Below, one piece after another: positions 10,440-23,262 of a stretch of DNA of 64,000 bases (positions are counted from its first letter, which is position 1; every line of letters begins with the position of its first letter). A program made the position numbers and the translations under genes. The notes beneath the pieces are model-generated. The model had not been told where the DNA came from. It did no database searches and saw only the letters and a list, made by a program, of their open reading frames with translations. The DNA is from Boswellia sacra (Eukaryota; Streptophyta; Magnoliopsida; Sapindales; Burseraceae), in assembly GCA_013180625.2 (NCBI GenBank), contig SNVD02007056.1, forward strand, positions 1 to 64,000, written 5' to 3'.

Positions 10440-11420
10440 ATGATGAAGCAAAAGAAAGGAAAAAGCAATTATGAGAAAATATTAGAGGAACAACAAAAAG
10501 CTTCTTATAGACGGATTAAGGAGCTAGAAGAAACAGTAGAAGGCCTGAAATCAACTATCCAAAACATGCAAGACACTTTGGAAATCATCATGGAGACACT
10601 CAAGCAGATTTGTGAAGATGTTTAGTCGAAAGAAAATGGTGGGGCAAAAGACAACGAGGTTGGTGCATCAACAAGCAAAAAGTCATCAGATTCCAATATA
10701 TCTCTTACATAATTAGACATCATCGCATTGGTTCACAAAGAACTGAGTAAGAGCAATCTAGATTCAAAGTATGATCCTTATCCTCCCTATCCACAAGAAA
10801 TTATGCTTAAGCCATACCCCTCAAGGTATGAAGTCCCTCATTTTTCCTCTGTTCAATGGGAGGAATGGAAATTTAAGAGAGCATATTGCTCGTTTTTTGG
10901 AAATGTTAGGGTCATTTGCTAGAGATCTACAATTAAGACTCAGAGAGTTTTCTAAATCTCTCACTGACAAAGCCTATACTTAGTATACTTTTCTTGCTCA
11001 TAGATAAATCACTCCTGGGATGAACTAGCTAGAAAGTTCTATAAAAAATACTTTCGACATGAAGAAAAGGTGACTATGGCATAACTCAATAATACCGAAC
11101 AGGAAGCTATAGAACCTCTGGTGGATTTTGTCAAAAGATTTAGAGATCTAGCATTAGAATGGTACACTAAGCATAATGAGTTTCAGCTAATAGAAACTTG
11201 TATCAACAATATTATATTGGTGTACAAAAGTTTTCTAGGAAATGCCAACATATTACTCAATTGGCCAAACTATTAATATCAGTCAAAAAAATAGTTGCAT
11301 CAGTTAAGGTTATCCAAAACAGTGCAAACTAGACAGAGAATAATACAGTTCACATAGTCACACTTTATTTGCAGAGAAAAGACCAAAATACAGTCATTCA
11401 ATGATAAGGACAAACGCAAA
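10440..11420 (+). pseudogene. Gypsy gag remnant
   Basis: The first 61 codons are an open, strongly predicted coiled-coil-like segment (KILEEQQKASYRRIKELEE). After a stop at about 10623 the gag capsid-like part follows in shifting frames: NGRNGNLREHIARFLEMLG, FARDLQLRLREFSKSL, then readable traces of the FVKRFRDLALEWYTKH and ETCINN motifs near 11130-11210. These are typical of plant Retrotrans_gag proteins. Several stops and frameshifts make it non-functional. Confidence 0.75.
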
Positions 11421-11899
11421 GCCTTTCTAACTCCTCCTATAATCCATTCACAGTAGAAGAATTAGACAACATTCTGGATCAATGGATCGAAGATGGATTG
11501 ATTAGATTACCTTTGTTGCGTGACTACCGATAGAGGAGGAAAAACAACAGCCATCATATTGCAAGTTCCATCAGAGAATAAGACATTCAACATGTCAGGT
11601 AATATAGAAAATAGTTCATGAAAAGATTGCTAACGTAACTTTGGAGCTTCCAAAACACAATCAAATCATAAAAGAAAATCCTTTGCCAAATCACAAACAA
11701 AGAAGAGTTACTGTAGGACACATTGTACCAAAAGAGAAGGCATTTTTTGTGGTTGTTTTATAGATAAATCATATGGAGAATAAAATACTACAGCAGCAGC
11801 AAAGTCCAATAATCTGATCTTTGTGGCATAATCTGAAGTTTAAGTCCTTGTTTGATCAGATGGGTTAAGATGCTTAAGCTAGAATCGCTACAATAGAAG

Positions 11900-13640
11900 C
11901 ACCAATGAGAGTTTCGATAGACTATAGGCCAGAATGCTACACATCCGAGTCTAAAACTAACAATGCATTTCTAGAAAGCATGAATGCAATAATATTTATT
12001 GATGAAGATATGGAGGCACCATATGCAAACCATGCTAGGCCTTTTTATCTAAAAGCTTTAATTAGATGAGCACTAGTAGATATAGGTTCTTCAATCAACA
12101 TCATTCCATTATCAATCCTAGAAGCAGTAGGAATAGATCAAGGAAAGATACTAGGAGCTACAATCAAAATAGCAGGCTACAAAAACAATGCAAAAAGATC
12201 CATTGAGTTTATGCAGTTAGAATTTTCTGTAGGACCAATCCGAGCCAACATCAGATTCCATGTGGTAGATGTAGAAGCAAGTTATCAAAGCCTTCTGGGA
12301 AGACCTTTGTTGAACAGACACAAGTTAGTAGTGTCAACATATCATTAATGTGTGAAGGGAAGAATAGGATTCAAACCTATTAGAACTCTAGCAAATCTTA
12401 CCCCTTTAACAGAATAGAAAGCCATCTTGTAGATGCAGAGTTCTATAACAGATATGCAGCTACTAAGATAGAATCTTCCTTTAAAATGCAATATGTGACA
12501 CTACCAAAATGGGAAGAAAAACGCAATTTATGGCAAGTCTTACAAGAAAAGTAGCAGGGAAAGGAAAGGAATAAGAAGAAACATATCCGTTACACCAGAA
12601 CTAGACTTCCAGGAGGAAAAGTAGTATATCAATTATGACAATGTTTGGTACCCAACCATAACATGTGGGAAGGTGCTAGAGAAAGAGACTTTTGTGCCTC
12701 AACAGAAATATAGTAAGAAATGTACAGAAGAAGCAATGATACAAAAATGGAACAAAAAAATTCAGACTACACCAAAAGGCATGCAGGACGGTTCAGATGC
12801 TATGCCAGAAGCTTAAAAGAAATTGATCTCAGTCCAAAACCTAACAAACAATAAAAAGTTTCAATCAATACTCATCTTACTGATACAGAAAGAGAAGAAT
12901 TGATTGAAATCCTCAAGCAATACAAAGACGTGTTTTCATGAGGATATGAACATTTGCATGGACTAAATCCAGATATGGTATGTCATGCTTTAAACATTTA
13001 GTTGGGGTTTAACACAGTCAAGCAACCTCAAAGTAATTTTCATCCTAAAGTAGAAGCACAAATCAAACTACAATTAGAGAAATTGATGGTTATTGGATTC
13101 ATCAAACTGATTGCACATTCGACTTGGTTAGCAAATATTGTTCTTATCAAAAAGAATAATGGACATATACGGATATGTGTCAATTTTTGTATTCTCAACA
13201 AAGCATACCCTAAGGATGAATTTGCTCTGCCAAACATGGATGTCCTTATCGATTCAATTGCAGGACACGGAATGCTCTCATTCATGGACTGATTTAGCAG
13301 GAACAGTCAAATCAAACTGTCTCTAAAGGATGCTCACAAAATAACATTTTATACACCCTTTGGCAACTTTGTTACATTGTGATGCCATTTGAGTTAAAAA
13401 ATGCAAGAGCTACTCGTTAACAAGCAAAGACTACTACCTTCCATGATATGATAGGAAAAGAGTTAAAGATTATGCCGATGACTTGGTGGTGAAGTCAAAG
13501 CTAAAGAGAGACCATCCAGAAATCCTAAAGAAAGTATTCGAGAGGTACCATTTATACAATCTAAAAATGAACCCAAAAAAAATGTGCCTTTGGCATTTCA
13601 TTAGGAAACTTTCTAGGATTCGCACTACAAAAAGAAATCT
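11900..13640 (+). pseudogene. Gypsy protease and partial reverse transcriptase remnant
   Basis: A retropepsin-like region near 12070-12340 reads ALVDIGSSINIIPLS (the active-site triad D-T-G has become D-I-G) and LLGRPLLNRHKLVVSTYH. The RT N-terminus follows at about 13002-13292 (LEKLMVIGFIK, IRICVNFCILNKAYPKDEFALP, HGMLSFMD). Broken traces of FYTPFGNFV, ADDLVVKSK-like and NFLGFALQKEI then run to about 13640, where homology stops. No RNase H or integrase follows, so the 3' part of pol was deleted. Confidence 0.82.
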
Positions 13641-14739
13641 CATATACGTCGTCCATTTGTAGCCGCATTAATAGCCAATGTCAATGACACCTATAACCCC
13701 AAATAAGGCAGCATATGCCCTAATACTCAATCATTTAATTTGTTTAATTTAATCATTTGTTTAATTGGTTTTATTTGTTGATTTGATTTGTAACCTGAGA
13801 AATCATTTCAAGCCATCTCTTCTTCGTCTTCCATCCATTTCAGCTATTTTTGTTTCCTTTCTGTAGCTACAAATCGTCAATCCATACTCAGGTTTGTTTA
13901 TTTCATCATTTATCACAATTTTCAAAAGATAAATTTATAGATATGCGTCACCATGTTGGTGAAATGTTATTTGCTTTAAGGAATTGTACAGTTCCATGTT
14001 TTACGGTGTTAACGAAATTGAAATCTATTCTTGTGTTATATAAGTCTTTTGGTTGGATTCAGCTCTTAGAATCTATTCTTGTTTACTTTTAGTTTGTTTT
14101 ATATTTAACACTTGATATCAGTCTAGAGAGTGTTAGGTTTTAAGATGGATGAGTTTGATCACAGTTTTGTTTTAATTTAAAATATAGAAGAAGAGTTTGT
14201 GAAGCCCACAAAGGCCATCAATAGGCTCTGGAAGTTTTCTCTTCTAGTGAGTTCAATATACGAATTAAATTACAAAGAATTTGTGGCATTTTTATCTATA
14301 TTTAGTCCTTGTGTGAGTTTGTAGCAGAAAATTGAATATATTTGTTTACTTCTAGTTAATTTTTTTGTTAAATTAATTATTTTTTGGGCTAATTTCAAGT
14401 TTTGTTTTTATCTTTTTTATAGTTTGTCTTGTTCTTATTTCTGTTTTGTTTGTTTATATTGTAGTTCTATTCAAAATATTGGGTGTTTTGAATGATTTGA
14501 CCAGCAGTTTCATATCTAACCAACAAAGAAAGGTTAGTTTTATTCAATCTATTTTCACCTTCCTGACAATTATGTTATAGTAGCTTAGGAATTTTTTTAG
14601 GTCCTATGGTTGCTAGTAATAGAAAAGTGTGTAATCAAGGTTCTAATAACTAACGACCATAAACTAAATGGAACAATTTTTAAGAATATTGATAAGCTTG
14701 TTGCTAAATTATGAGTTGAAAGTTCTCATGTCCATGGAG
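13641..14739. other. Non-coding stretch between RT remnant and PMD-like gene
   Basis: AT-rich. I see no convincing protein on either strand. It may hold the 3' end of the antisense gene's transcript and the scar of the pol deletion. Confidence 0.4.
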
Positions 14740-16035
14740 CATTTTGATTTAGTTCATCAGAAAAGAATTGATGGAACACTCTGTGAGGATTGTAGGCAAC
14801 ACAACAAAACTAAAGTCATTATATAAACCTAGGAGATATCCAGGTTGACATTGCAGAAAATAATCCCCAAGCATCAAATTGCCAACATCATCCATACTAG
14901 GCCTGTTCAGAATCATAAAAGAAACCATCTTATCAAAATGGAGATAGACAAAAAAAATCCTTGGTGTGGAATTAACATACGGAAAAGCTCTAAACTAACT
15001 CTCATAATCTAGGTATTTGATAATATTCTCTTCAAATGATTTCTAATGCAGCCAGCGAGATCACAAAGGATACCAAGAAAGATAGGTCAATTTCTCACCT
15101 CTAGAAACTATCTAAGGATAATCAGACCTAATTGTTGCACTGAGTGAGGAAGGACGGAAGTGTACTTAGAAAATCTTTCCAGCAAGAAAATTTGAAGGCA
15201 AGAAGCAAACATAGGAGAATCAATTACAAATCTTCCAACTGAAAGCATTTCACATTTGTGCAACTTACCTAGAAACTAATAAATAAAACTTAAGAAGATA
15301 GAAGCCAGAGGAAAACTAATTCCTTGTGCTAAACAAATAGCCATAGGAAAAGCTTGAGAAACCACAACATCATTACCAGAATTGCGGAAGATAAACTTAC
15401 TTAACCATAAAGAAAGCAAAGCTTTAAGTCTATAGCCAGAATTATAACCTCGGCTAGCAGAAAAAGCACCCTCAAAAAAAGAACCGAAAAAGTATCTTGT
15501 CCAAGTAGAGAAATTAAGTCAAGAAGTAGTTTTGCAGCCATCAGTAAACTTGCATTGAGTCAAGGATTCGGTCAAGAAATTATATATATCTTTCTCCAAA
15601 GGAGATAAATTAACAGCAAAAAGATCTCACTCACTAGAATAAGGAAGATAAAAAATCATAGCAACATCTTCCAAATTAGGAGTAAACTCGCCCCAAAAAG
15701 CAATGAAGGTATGAGTAGAACAACACTAGCGTCTGGCCAATCGCCTTAAAGAAGGAAAGTCTTTATTGATATAATAGCACTGAGAAGAAATTAAAGCATC
15801 AACAATACCAGTTTAAGTAAGTTGATTAAGTGCTGCATCATCATTCATATCAAAGTTTACCCATTCATTCTAGTGAACAAAAGAACCACAAGGGTTATAA
15901 AAGTAAATAGGCATGCCACGATAGTTTCCACTAAGAATCCGATAGAGGGGAATTGATTTTGCAAAAGGAAGAATCCCATTGTGATCAACATCAAGCACAT
16001 TATAAAGCCATTCCTCTAATATAGACTAACAACAA
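14740..16035 (-). pseudogene. Plant mobile domain (PMD)-like gene, antisense within the gypsy element
   Basis: Reading the - strand from about 16035, one mostly continuous frame gives ILEEWLYNVLDVDHNGIL, HTFIAFWGEFTPNLEDVAMI, LKALLSLWLSKFIFRNSGND, FPMAICLAQGISFPLASIF, SVGRFVIDSP and LQIFLLERFSKY. After a frameshift it continues HFDKMVSFMILNRPSMDDVG. The order (HTF..WGEFTPTLEDVA, then a W..F core, then PLA..LA.G..) is that of the plant mobile domain, known from MAIN/MAIL nuclear proteins and from many plant transposons. At least six stops and one frameshift show decay. A TTTGTTGTTAG just before the frame begins could be a splice acceptor for an upstream exon. Family call is from memory of the domain. 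Confidence 0.72.
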
Positions 16036-17518
16036 AACAAAAATTAAAAAAAAAAAAAAGAAGATAAAGCCACAAAATCCTAGCAAAGCCAAACAATTGA
16101 AAAGATTCAAGAAAAGGAAACTTTTAGTGCCCAGACCCTTGTGTACAAAAGAGAGCAAAACAGAATACCTGACAAACAGAGAATGTAAGAAAGATGGAAA
16201 ATTACTTCGAGAACCACTGAACTTTCAACAAAAATCAAAAACTAGTATAAAGGAGTGTAAAACGGAACTAAAAACCAACAAACCATAGATTAGAGCACTC
16301 ACTCGAGAACAAAGCAGAAATGGCACTAAAAAGAAGAGAACTCTAACTCCAAAGTTTAAAAAAAGCAACAAGCAAGGCAGAAGGGAAGCATTTAAATAGC
16401 TCTTGAAAGTAACAATTTTAGAGTAAATTGTTTCAAGAATTGAGAATGTAAGGAGACTTCAAATTTAACTTCAAATAGAAGAAGGATTATAAGGAAGCTT
16501 TCTATTAATTGAAGACTAACAGCAAAATAGGCCAGGCTGTATAAAGAATAGAAGCTAACCCAACAAGTGCTTAGACAAGGACAAAAGCCTTATAAAGTCC
16601 ATCAGACACTTAAGCCCACACGAGAGATAAAGCATGCGACAGCCCAACAACAAGCTAGCCGAGGGAAAAGATAAAGGAAGTTATTAAGCCCATTGAGCAG
16701 TTAAGCCTAAAAGAAGCTCAAATCTAAGGCAGAAAACAACAAAACTCAAGGATACAAAACATAAAGCAGAAAACCTAGGAGAAACGTCTACAACATAAAT
16801 GGAAATAAAAATAAAGCAATTGGGTGGTGCATCTTGACATCTTGTATGGCCCACCCAATTGGGGGTTTTAATGGTGATGATCAATTTTGTCCAAGACCAA
16901 TGGGTCAATGACAAGGGCCCAAGCACAATTTAAATCTAATATATGATACAAAAAGTCCATAGAAATTATATTATAATTAATATAATACAAACAGTAAAAA
17001 GCCTATGAACTCTGAATCTGATAGCCTAACATATAAAGTTGAGCTAGTATTTGTCTGTAAGTGCACAAATTCTATCAGTAAAAAATTCAGTTTGACTTTT
17101 TAGGCTATAGGTCATGGTATCTTGAAGCACAGGGCCAAATACTAGTGAAACCAATCTAAACCTAAATTTGTACCTAAACCAGTATCCATTCTATGTTTGA
17201 TTTGAATCTGACATAGGCCAAGTGGACTCAAGCCACCCATGGGGCTCTTGGATGGGATGTGGTCCAGTTGGCATAAACAAGAAGTATAAGGGCCATTTAG
17301 CCTAAGTTGTAGAGCCCAAAGCCCTCGACAGGGGGTACTTTGGTCATTAACAAATAAGGCTAAGGGGACAAGATGGTCAAAGGTCGTTAGGATAGGTTTT
17401 ATCCTCATTATCTGATTTTTTTTAATCCTAGATAAAATAGCCCTAACTTTTATCTTATAACATTACATTATCATAATTAATATTAATTATATTTATTTAT
17501 CATTTTTATCCTTATCAT
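16036..17518. other. Non-coding 3' region of the old gypsy element
   Basis: Probably the promoter/5' UTR side of the antisense PMD gene plus element 3' sequence. Only short stop-bounded frames are present, none with recognisable motifs. Confidence 0.4.
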
Positions 17519-18235
17519 AGTCCAGTTGACATTAACTTCAATACCTACTCATCAATTATAAAAGACACAACCATCACATTCAGCAATCATCAATCAATTT
17601 ACACATAAAGTCTCATCCTAAAGCTACAATCTAGCCGTCCATACACGTTAATCATACCATAACAACATTAGTCCAAATACACTACCTAAACACATCCCTT
17701 GTGCATCAAAGCCTATTATGTTGTCAATCCAAGCCTAAACATGATTATCTATACAGAAGCCGATTGTTAAGGTTTAGATAACAAAGTACAGGAGTTTTGT
17801 AGCCATTCGTCCTCATCCCAAATACACCTAACGGTTATTCAGTCACTCAAAAACTACCTATATATGTTGTCACACTCAAAATTGTCATGTGATCATTCCT
17901 TCTGAGAGCCAAGTTGAACGAGTATCTAGAACTGAATTCCTTTATTTATCTTCATTTTATTCTAGCAAGAAGGAACTGTTCTAGTTAGTCATCTATTCCA
18001 GTCTATTTGTAGCTAAAGTCATAGTTGTTCTAATCTTGTCATCATAAAGTCAGTCCATCAATTTACCATTTCTCTTATTTTTATTTACTCCCATCGCCAC
18101 TTTTCATCCAAGAATCTTCAATCTGTTTTCTCATACGCGTTAGCCATCATATACATACAACACATTACTTCTTGATCAACCAATGATTTTAAGGCAACAT
18201 AGACTGGCTCCCCGAATCTAGACAGAAGTCTCATC
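17519..18235 (+). repeat. 3' LTR remnant of the old gypsy element, truncated
   Basis: Matches 9567-10290 in order and orientation. Similarity stops after GACAGAAGTCTCATCC, so the last 100 or so bases present in the 5' copy are absent. Divergence is visibly high, with many substitutions and several indels, so the insertion is old. Confidence 0.7.
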
Positions 18236-18240
18236 CATTG

Positions 18241-18660
18241 CCCTTTTGCATGTCATGCTGCTGCATTGTCAACTACCATTGCGGCATGTATCTTGTGTGT
18301 GCGCTCATGTTGTTGGGCCAATTCTCGCATGCGTCACATGCCTGCTCAACCTAATGTTGCATGCTACATTGCCTCAACGTGCATGTTGTCTCGTTGTGTC
18401 ACAACCTCCTCTCATGGGCGTGCGTGGTACACCCACTGTGCCTTAGCCTCGTGCTACACTCAACTTACACAAGTGTGTTCCCTCATGTCAACATTCACAC
18501 TATGCTGCCCTATGTGCATGTGCCTTCTTCACATTGCTAGCCTCACTAAGTGCTCACCTGTGCACTTTTGCTTGGGCATGCCCCACGCAGCCCTATCTTA
18601 GCCTCAACATAGCACAAGGCAAGCTATGTTGGGCGTGTGCAAGTTTTACCCCTGCGACAT
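18241..18660. other. GC-richer island with recurring GCATG/CATGC words, no gene
   Basis: Base composition changes sharply here from its surroundings. Overlapping open frames in two phases come from this composition and have no recognisable motifs. Repeated CATG-containing words suggest a degenerate minisatellite. Confidence 0.4.
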
Positions 18661-18667
18661 TGAAGAG

Positions 18668-19280
18668 CTGATTGTTTTTTGGTCTGAAGTCTGAATTTAA
18701 ATTATTCTCAGACTTCATATATTTTCATGATGTTTGTTTTTTTAACTTAAAACTTAATTTAAGACATTTTCATCTTAATGGAAAAAACTAAAAATTCTAG
18801 CTTTTATCCGAATGCATATATGTGAATCATTTATTACTCCTCTGATTCTCTTCAATGCCTTATAAAATTTATTTATGACCAATTTGTACATAACCTAATA
18901 TTTTAATTTTGGAACATTAATATTTATTTTTAATTTTATATTATGATTCTATATATATATATTTTTAAAATTATTTTATGGTTATTTAGCTTATTTTTAT
19001 ATCAAATTCTTTTAGAAAAAAATAAATTTTTTACCCAATTATAAACATTTTAATAAATTTTGGTTTGCTAATATTTTTGCTATGTGAAATAAAATCACAA
19101 ATAAAAATAATATACATATAAACAGGGATATATGTGGAAAACCATTAGTTTTCAAATATTTCAATTCAGATATTAAAATAAAAAGACAAACATATCATTC
19201 AAATTTTTATATTCAAACTTATTCAGATTTCAATTTAAGTTAGACATATTCAGATTTTAGATAAAAAAAATTGTTCCCTA
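18668..19280 (+). mobile_element. AT-rich MITE-like element, copy 1
   Basis: Starts GATTGTTTTTTGGTCTGAA and ends with the inverted equivalent TTTTAGATAAAAAAAATTGTT. Internal blocks (for example TTTTGGAACATTAATATTTA and ACCCAATTATAAACATTT) occur in inverted orientation at 22476-23262. It is non-coding, and target duplications are not clear. Confidence 0.65.
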
Positions 19281-20424
19281 AGCCTTGTGCCACAACTTGA
19301 TTTAGCTGACAAATATGCTCGATGGCATCGAAATGGAAATGGTGGAACTCCACCGTACATAGTACCTTTCGATTAGATTATTTTTTGGGAATTACTTATT
19401 TCTTAAAAAAAAAAAAACTTTGACAACTACTTAAGTCTAGAAATTAGAGTTACTATTCTAGTTTTTATTATTATGTTTAATCTATAATTGTACTCTTTCC
19501 ATCTTAGTACATATTTAAAAATATTAATGTTAAAGTCAAATCTTTTTTTAACCTTCACACCTCAACACTTACATATATAAGTTTAACTCTTTTACAAAAG
19601 TGTTGATATGGAAATATGAATTTTAAAGATATTTACTTATATATATAGTGGTACATTTGACTAAAGCTAAAAGTTGGATTTTGTACATTTCATAGGGTTA
19701 ATTTTTACAGTAGTGCTAGATTTACAATCCAAATATAACCAAAAGTCTACAATCTTATGCAGTAACCTATATGACAAAAATTCACTGGAAGAAAAAAACC
19801 AAAAATAAATAAAAAAAGTTAGATTGCCATAGCAAGTTGTAGACTTTAGATTGTATTTGAATTGTAAGTCTAACATTACTGTAATTTTTAAAAGTCTAAG
19901 AGATTATAAATTTCTAAACTTTCAAATTAGAAATTAATTATTCTAAAGATATGATCACTAGATCATGATAAAGTACTTATATACGTTTTTGTTCACGCCA
20001 AAATTATGTGACTGAAGATGTTAGTAAATAGCATTATTATGAATTTCTTTTGAGGTCATTCTCTCCTTTTATTTTGCCAATTTGGTTATTCTGTGCCCCT
20101 TTCCATCCATCTCCTTCAATGCTACAAATCTAGGTTATTTATGGCTAAGAGGTGCCAAAAAAAAAAAAAAAAAGCAAAGGCTCTGTCCAATGAGAACTAA
20201 GTTGTTATTTCTTTTATTCTTTGCATAAGTTAATTTGTGCATCACATAATCTGTGATCCAACTGTTCAATTCTTCAACACTTTGTCATCTATTATTTTTA
20301 GTTAAAACACATTAACTCTTACAAATTATCGTCCATACAAGAGAGATATTGAATTATTACTTTTGATGGTTTAATGATGAAGTAATTTGTATATTTGAAG
20401 TTTTGAGAGATTGGAATTAATGTT
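19281..20424. other. AT-rich intergenic DNA, no gene seen
   Basis: Only short frames are present, plus an oligo(A) run at 20157-20173. A short imperfect inverted pair (around 19690-19735 and 19840-19880, sharing the 'acaatc...aagtctac' words) is the only structure noticed. Confidence 0.4.
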
Positions 20425-21796
20425 AGAGCCCATTTGTTTTGGACTCTGAAATCTGAATTTGAATAGATTTCAGTGTTTAAAAAATTTAAGTCCGTTTGTT
20501 TTGGGCTCTAATCATTTTTTTTCAGACATTTATATCTAAATATAAAAAGTGAAAAATTACCACTTTTTTTAATGAAACATCTGAATATATAAAAATACCA
20601 CAATTACCCTTTTAAAAAATCAAAATAAATAATCATTTAAGCATTCAATTAATTTAATTTTTTTAACAAAATATATTTTAAAATAATATTTGAAAATTAT
20701 ATATTTAATAAAATCAGAATCTGCAATAATGTTTTCGGCCGGCGACCATGGCTTCCACCGCCGGCAATGTTGCTTATCAGATAACATAATCCATATCAAA
20801 ATGATCTTCGTTTGAAGCTCTATTAATTTAAATGATTGAAATCGGTGATTAGATTGTCTTTTCGCCGGAAAAATCCAAAATCGTTTCGACGGCCAGATAA
20901 ATCTTAGATTTTTGTGGCTAAACACTTAGGTTATGTCAAATAATTCTTACCTAGATTGATAGATTGTCGTTTGGCGATCATTTTGGTATGTGCGGTGTCG
21001 TTGGACGGGCGACTGAAGGCGGCGGACATGGGCAGGAGGCGGCAGCGGCGGCGTCACCAGTTTTCTAATTTTTTTAATTTTATAAGTAAAATTAATAAAT
21101 AAAAAATATGATTTATTCACATAAATAGATGGATTTGATTTTATTACAATTAATTATCTATATGCTAATAATAGATTTCTATTTTTTATAATAGGTAAGT
21201 TTATTATTATATTTAATGCATAATAGATTTTTTATACTTTAATAAATAAATATAGTTTTATAATAGGTAGGTTCATAATTTATTATGATTGAAATTTTGA
21301 TTTAATTTTGTTAATTATTTAATTTTTAAGATTGACACAACAATAATATTAGTATCCTTTATTTTTCAGGATAAGGATAAAAATGTTAAATTTAAATTAA
21401 ATTGTTTACTTGATACTTATTTTCAGTTAGGTAAAAAGTTAAAAACAAATATTCTATTAAGTGACATAAATAAAAAAGAATTTTTTATTTAATTTTAGTA
21501 AATATTTATTTTTTAAAGGTTTATAAAAAATATAATATCAAATATTTAAGTGAAAAGGAATTTTGGTTTAATTTTATTAACTATTTAATTTTTAAATATT
21601 GTAATAAATATAATATAAACACTTTACACTTCAACAATGATAAAAAAGTCACATTAAAAGTAAAATATCATCTTACCACTTTTTTTAAGTGATATCTAAA
21701 AAAGCAAACAAACATCCTATTAAGTGATATAAATTAAGTCCTAAAAAGTGTTTAGATCTAAATAGTATTAAGTGATTGAAACAAACACCACCTTAG
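20425..21796. mobile_element. Larger MITE-like element with GC-rich insert
   Basis: Outer sequences CCGTTTGTTTTGGGCTC (from about 20490) and GATTGAAACAAACACCACC (to about 21796) form an imperfect inverted pair of a type common in non-autonomous plant DNA transposons. A related partial terminus (CATTTGTTTTGGACTCTGAA) lies at about 20430. The interior is AT-rich except for a sharply GC-rich segment at 20731-21060, which looks like captured gene DNA. Confidence 0.45.
20731..21060 (-). other. GC-rich gene-like segment inside the MITE-like element
   Basis: Reading the - strand, GC-rich sequence with CCGCCG repeats (21010-21058) is followed by TCTATCAATCTAGGTAAGAATT, which contains a good splice donor (GGTAAG). 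A second GC-rich block with CCGGCGGTGG (about 20755-20765) lies 200 bp on. This resembles a captured exon-intron fragment as in Pack-type elements. No protein family is recognisable. Confidence 0.35.
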
Positions 21797-22475
21797 TATT
21801 TAGAGATGTCCCTGATCCCAACTGTATTAGTAGAAATATGGCGGATTTGGGTGTTACAGTTTCCTTCTTCATATGCCTTCAAAATTGTTTTACACTAAAC
21901 TATTTTTACTCAAACAAGTATCAACAATAAGTATTGTAATATTTTTTTCTTTGAGGATGTAAAAAAAAAAAAAAAGTAAGATCATGTTGGCCTTTTAAAG
22001 TAATAAACCTATATTTATTATTGACTATTTAAAACTTTTTAATATGTAGGCATACATTAAAAAGGCCTAATAAAACTTAATCTTACATGATGTTACATAG
22101 CAAATAATATGATGAATTTTTATTGGGTTAAAATTAACCGAAAAAAATTGCATGACTTTTTTTCCAATAAAAATTAAACTTGTAAAATTTTGAATTACTG
22201 TTGCTAAACCCAATCAATTGAAATATAAAGAAGAACTATCATTTGATCTTAACCATTCGGTTTGGTTTCGATCAATTTGTTTAATTATTCTTAATTTTTA
22301 ATTTAAAAAAGCTTTTTAAAAGAAAAAGTCAAAACTTGAGAATTTTATGATAAGAAATGATCGAAATCTAATGCCCTTATTGTCTAATTAAGCGTCAAAT
22401 ATCTAGTTCGCTTGTTAAACATTCAATATTGTCTAATTATTAGTTGACACTAGATATTTGCTGAGTTACCAAGGG

Positions 22476-23262
22476 GCGATTTTTTTTGTCTAAAAATTGA
22501 ATAGTTCTGGCTTAAATTGAAATCTGAATAGGTCTAACTATAAAAGTCTAAATAATATATTTATTTTTTATTTTAATATCTGAATTTAAATATCTGAAAA
22601 CAATAGTTTTATAAATATATCCCTATTTGTATATATTATTTTTACTTGTGATTTTATTTTATATAGTAAAAATATTTACATACCAAAATTTATTATGAAT
22701 TTAATTTATCTAAATGTGTATAATTGGGTAAACAATTTTTTTTATATAAAAGAATTTGATATATAAATAAGTTAAATAACCATAAAATAATTTAAAAAAT
22801 ATATAAATAATCATAATATAAAATTAAAAATAAATAATAATGTTCCAAAATTAAAATCTTAAGGTATGTATGAATTGGTTATAAATAGATTTTATAAGAG
22901 CGTTTAAGAGAATTGGAGGAGTAATAAATGATTTAAACATTTGTATTCAGATAAAAGTCGTTTTTTGTTTTTGTATTTTGAGTTTCCTTTTCAGAATTTG
23001 ACAATAAGATGTGGTTAGTTTTAAATTTTTTTTATTTTAAAAATTATATGTGGTTGATATTTGATTTAAATGTATTGATTAATGTGCATTTTCTGAAAAC
23101 AATTTTTAAAAGACACAAACAAATGAGTAGCAAAATTTTTAGCTTTTTCCATTTAGATGAAAAATATCTTAAACTAAGTCTTAAATAAAAAAATAAAAAG
23201 ATTTGAAGTATGATAATAAGTTAAATTCATATTTTAAACCAAAAAATAATCAACATCTAAGT
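22476..23262 (-). mobile_element. AT-rich MITE-like element, copy 2 (inverted relative to copy 1)
   Basis: On the - strand it matches 18668-19280 block by block, with an extra segment of about 150 bp (around 22985-23130). It starts CGATTTTTTTTGTCTAAAA on the + strand, matching the inverted end of copy 1. Confidence 0.65.

Larger units (their letters stand above)
9560..18240 (+). mobile_element. Old Ty3/gypsy element with antisense PMD gene
   Basis: Two similar non-coding blocks in direct orientation (about 9567-10401 and 17519-18235) flank, in order, gag, protease and part of RT on the + strand, then a PMD-like gene on the - strand. This matches a Tat-type plan, where extra and antisense ORFs sit between pol and the 3' LTR. 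Decay is heavy, with many stops and frameshifts. RNase H and integrase are missing, probably deleted near 13640. Exact ends are uncertain because both outer LTR edges have decayed. Confidence 0.75.

Noticed and set aside
18246..18601. Two overlapping + strand frames rich in Cys and His
   Set aside because: Both phases are open because of the CATG/TGC word composition. Cys/His spacing is irregular and not zinc-finger-like.
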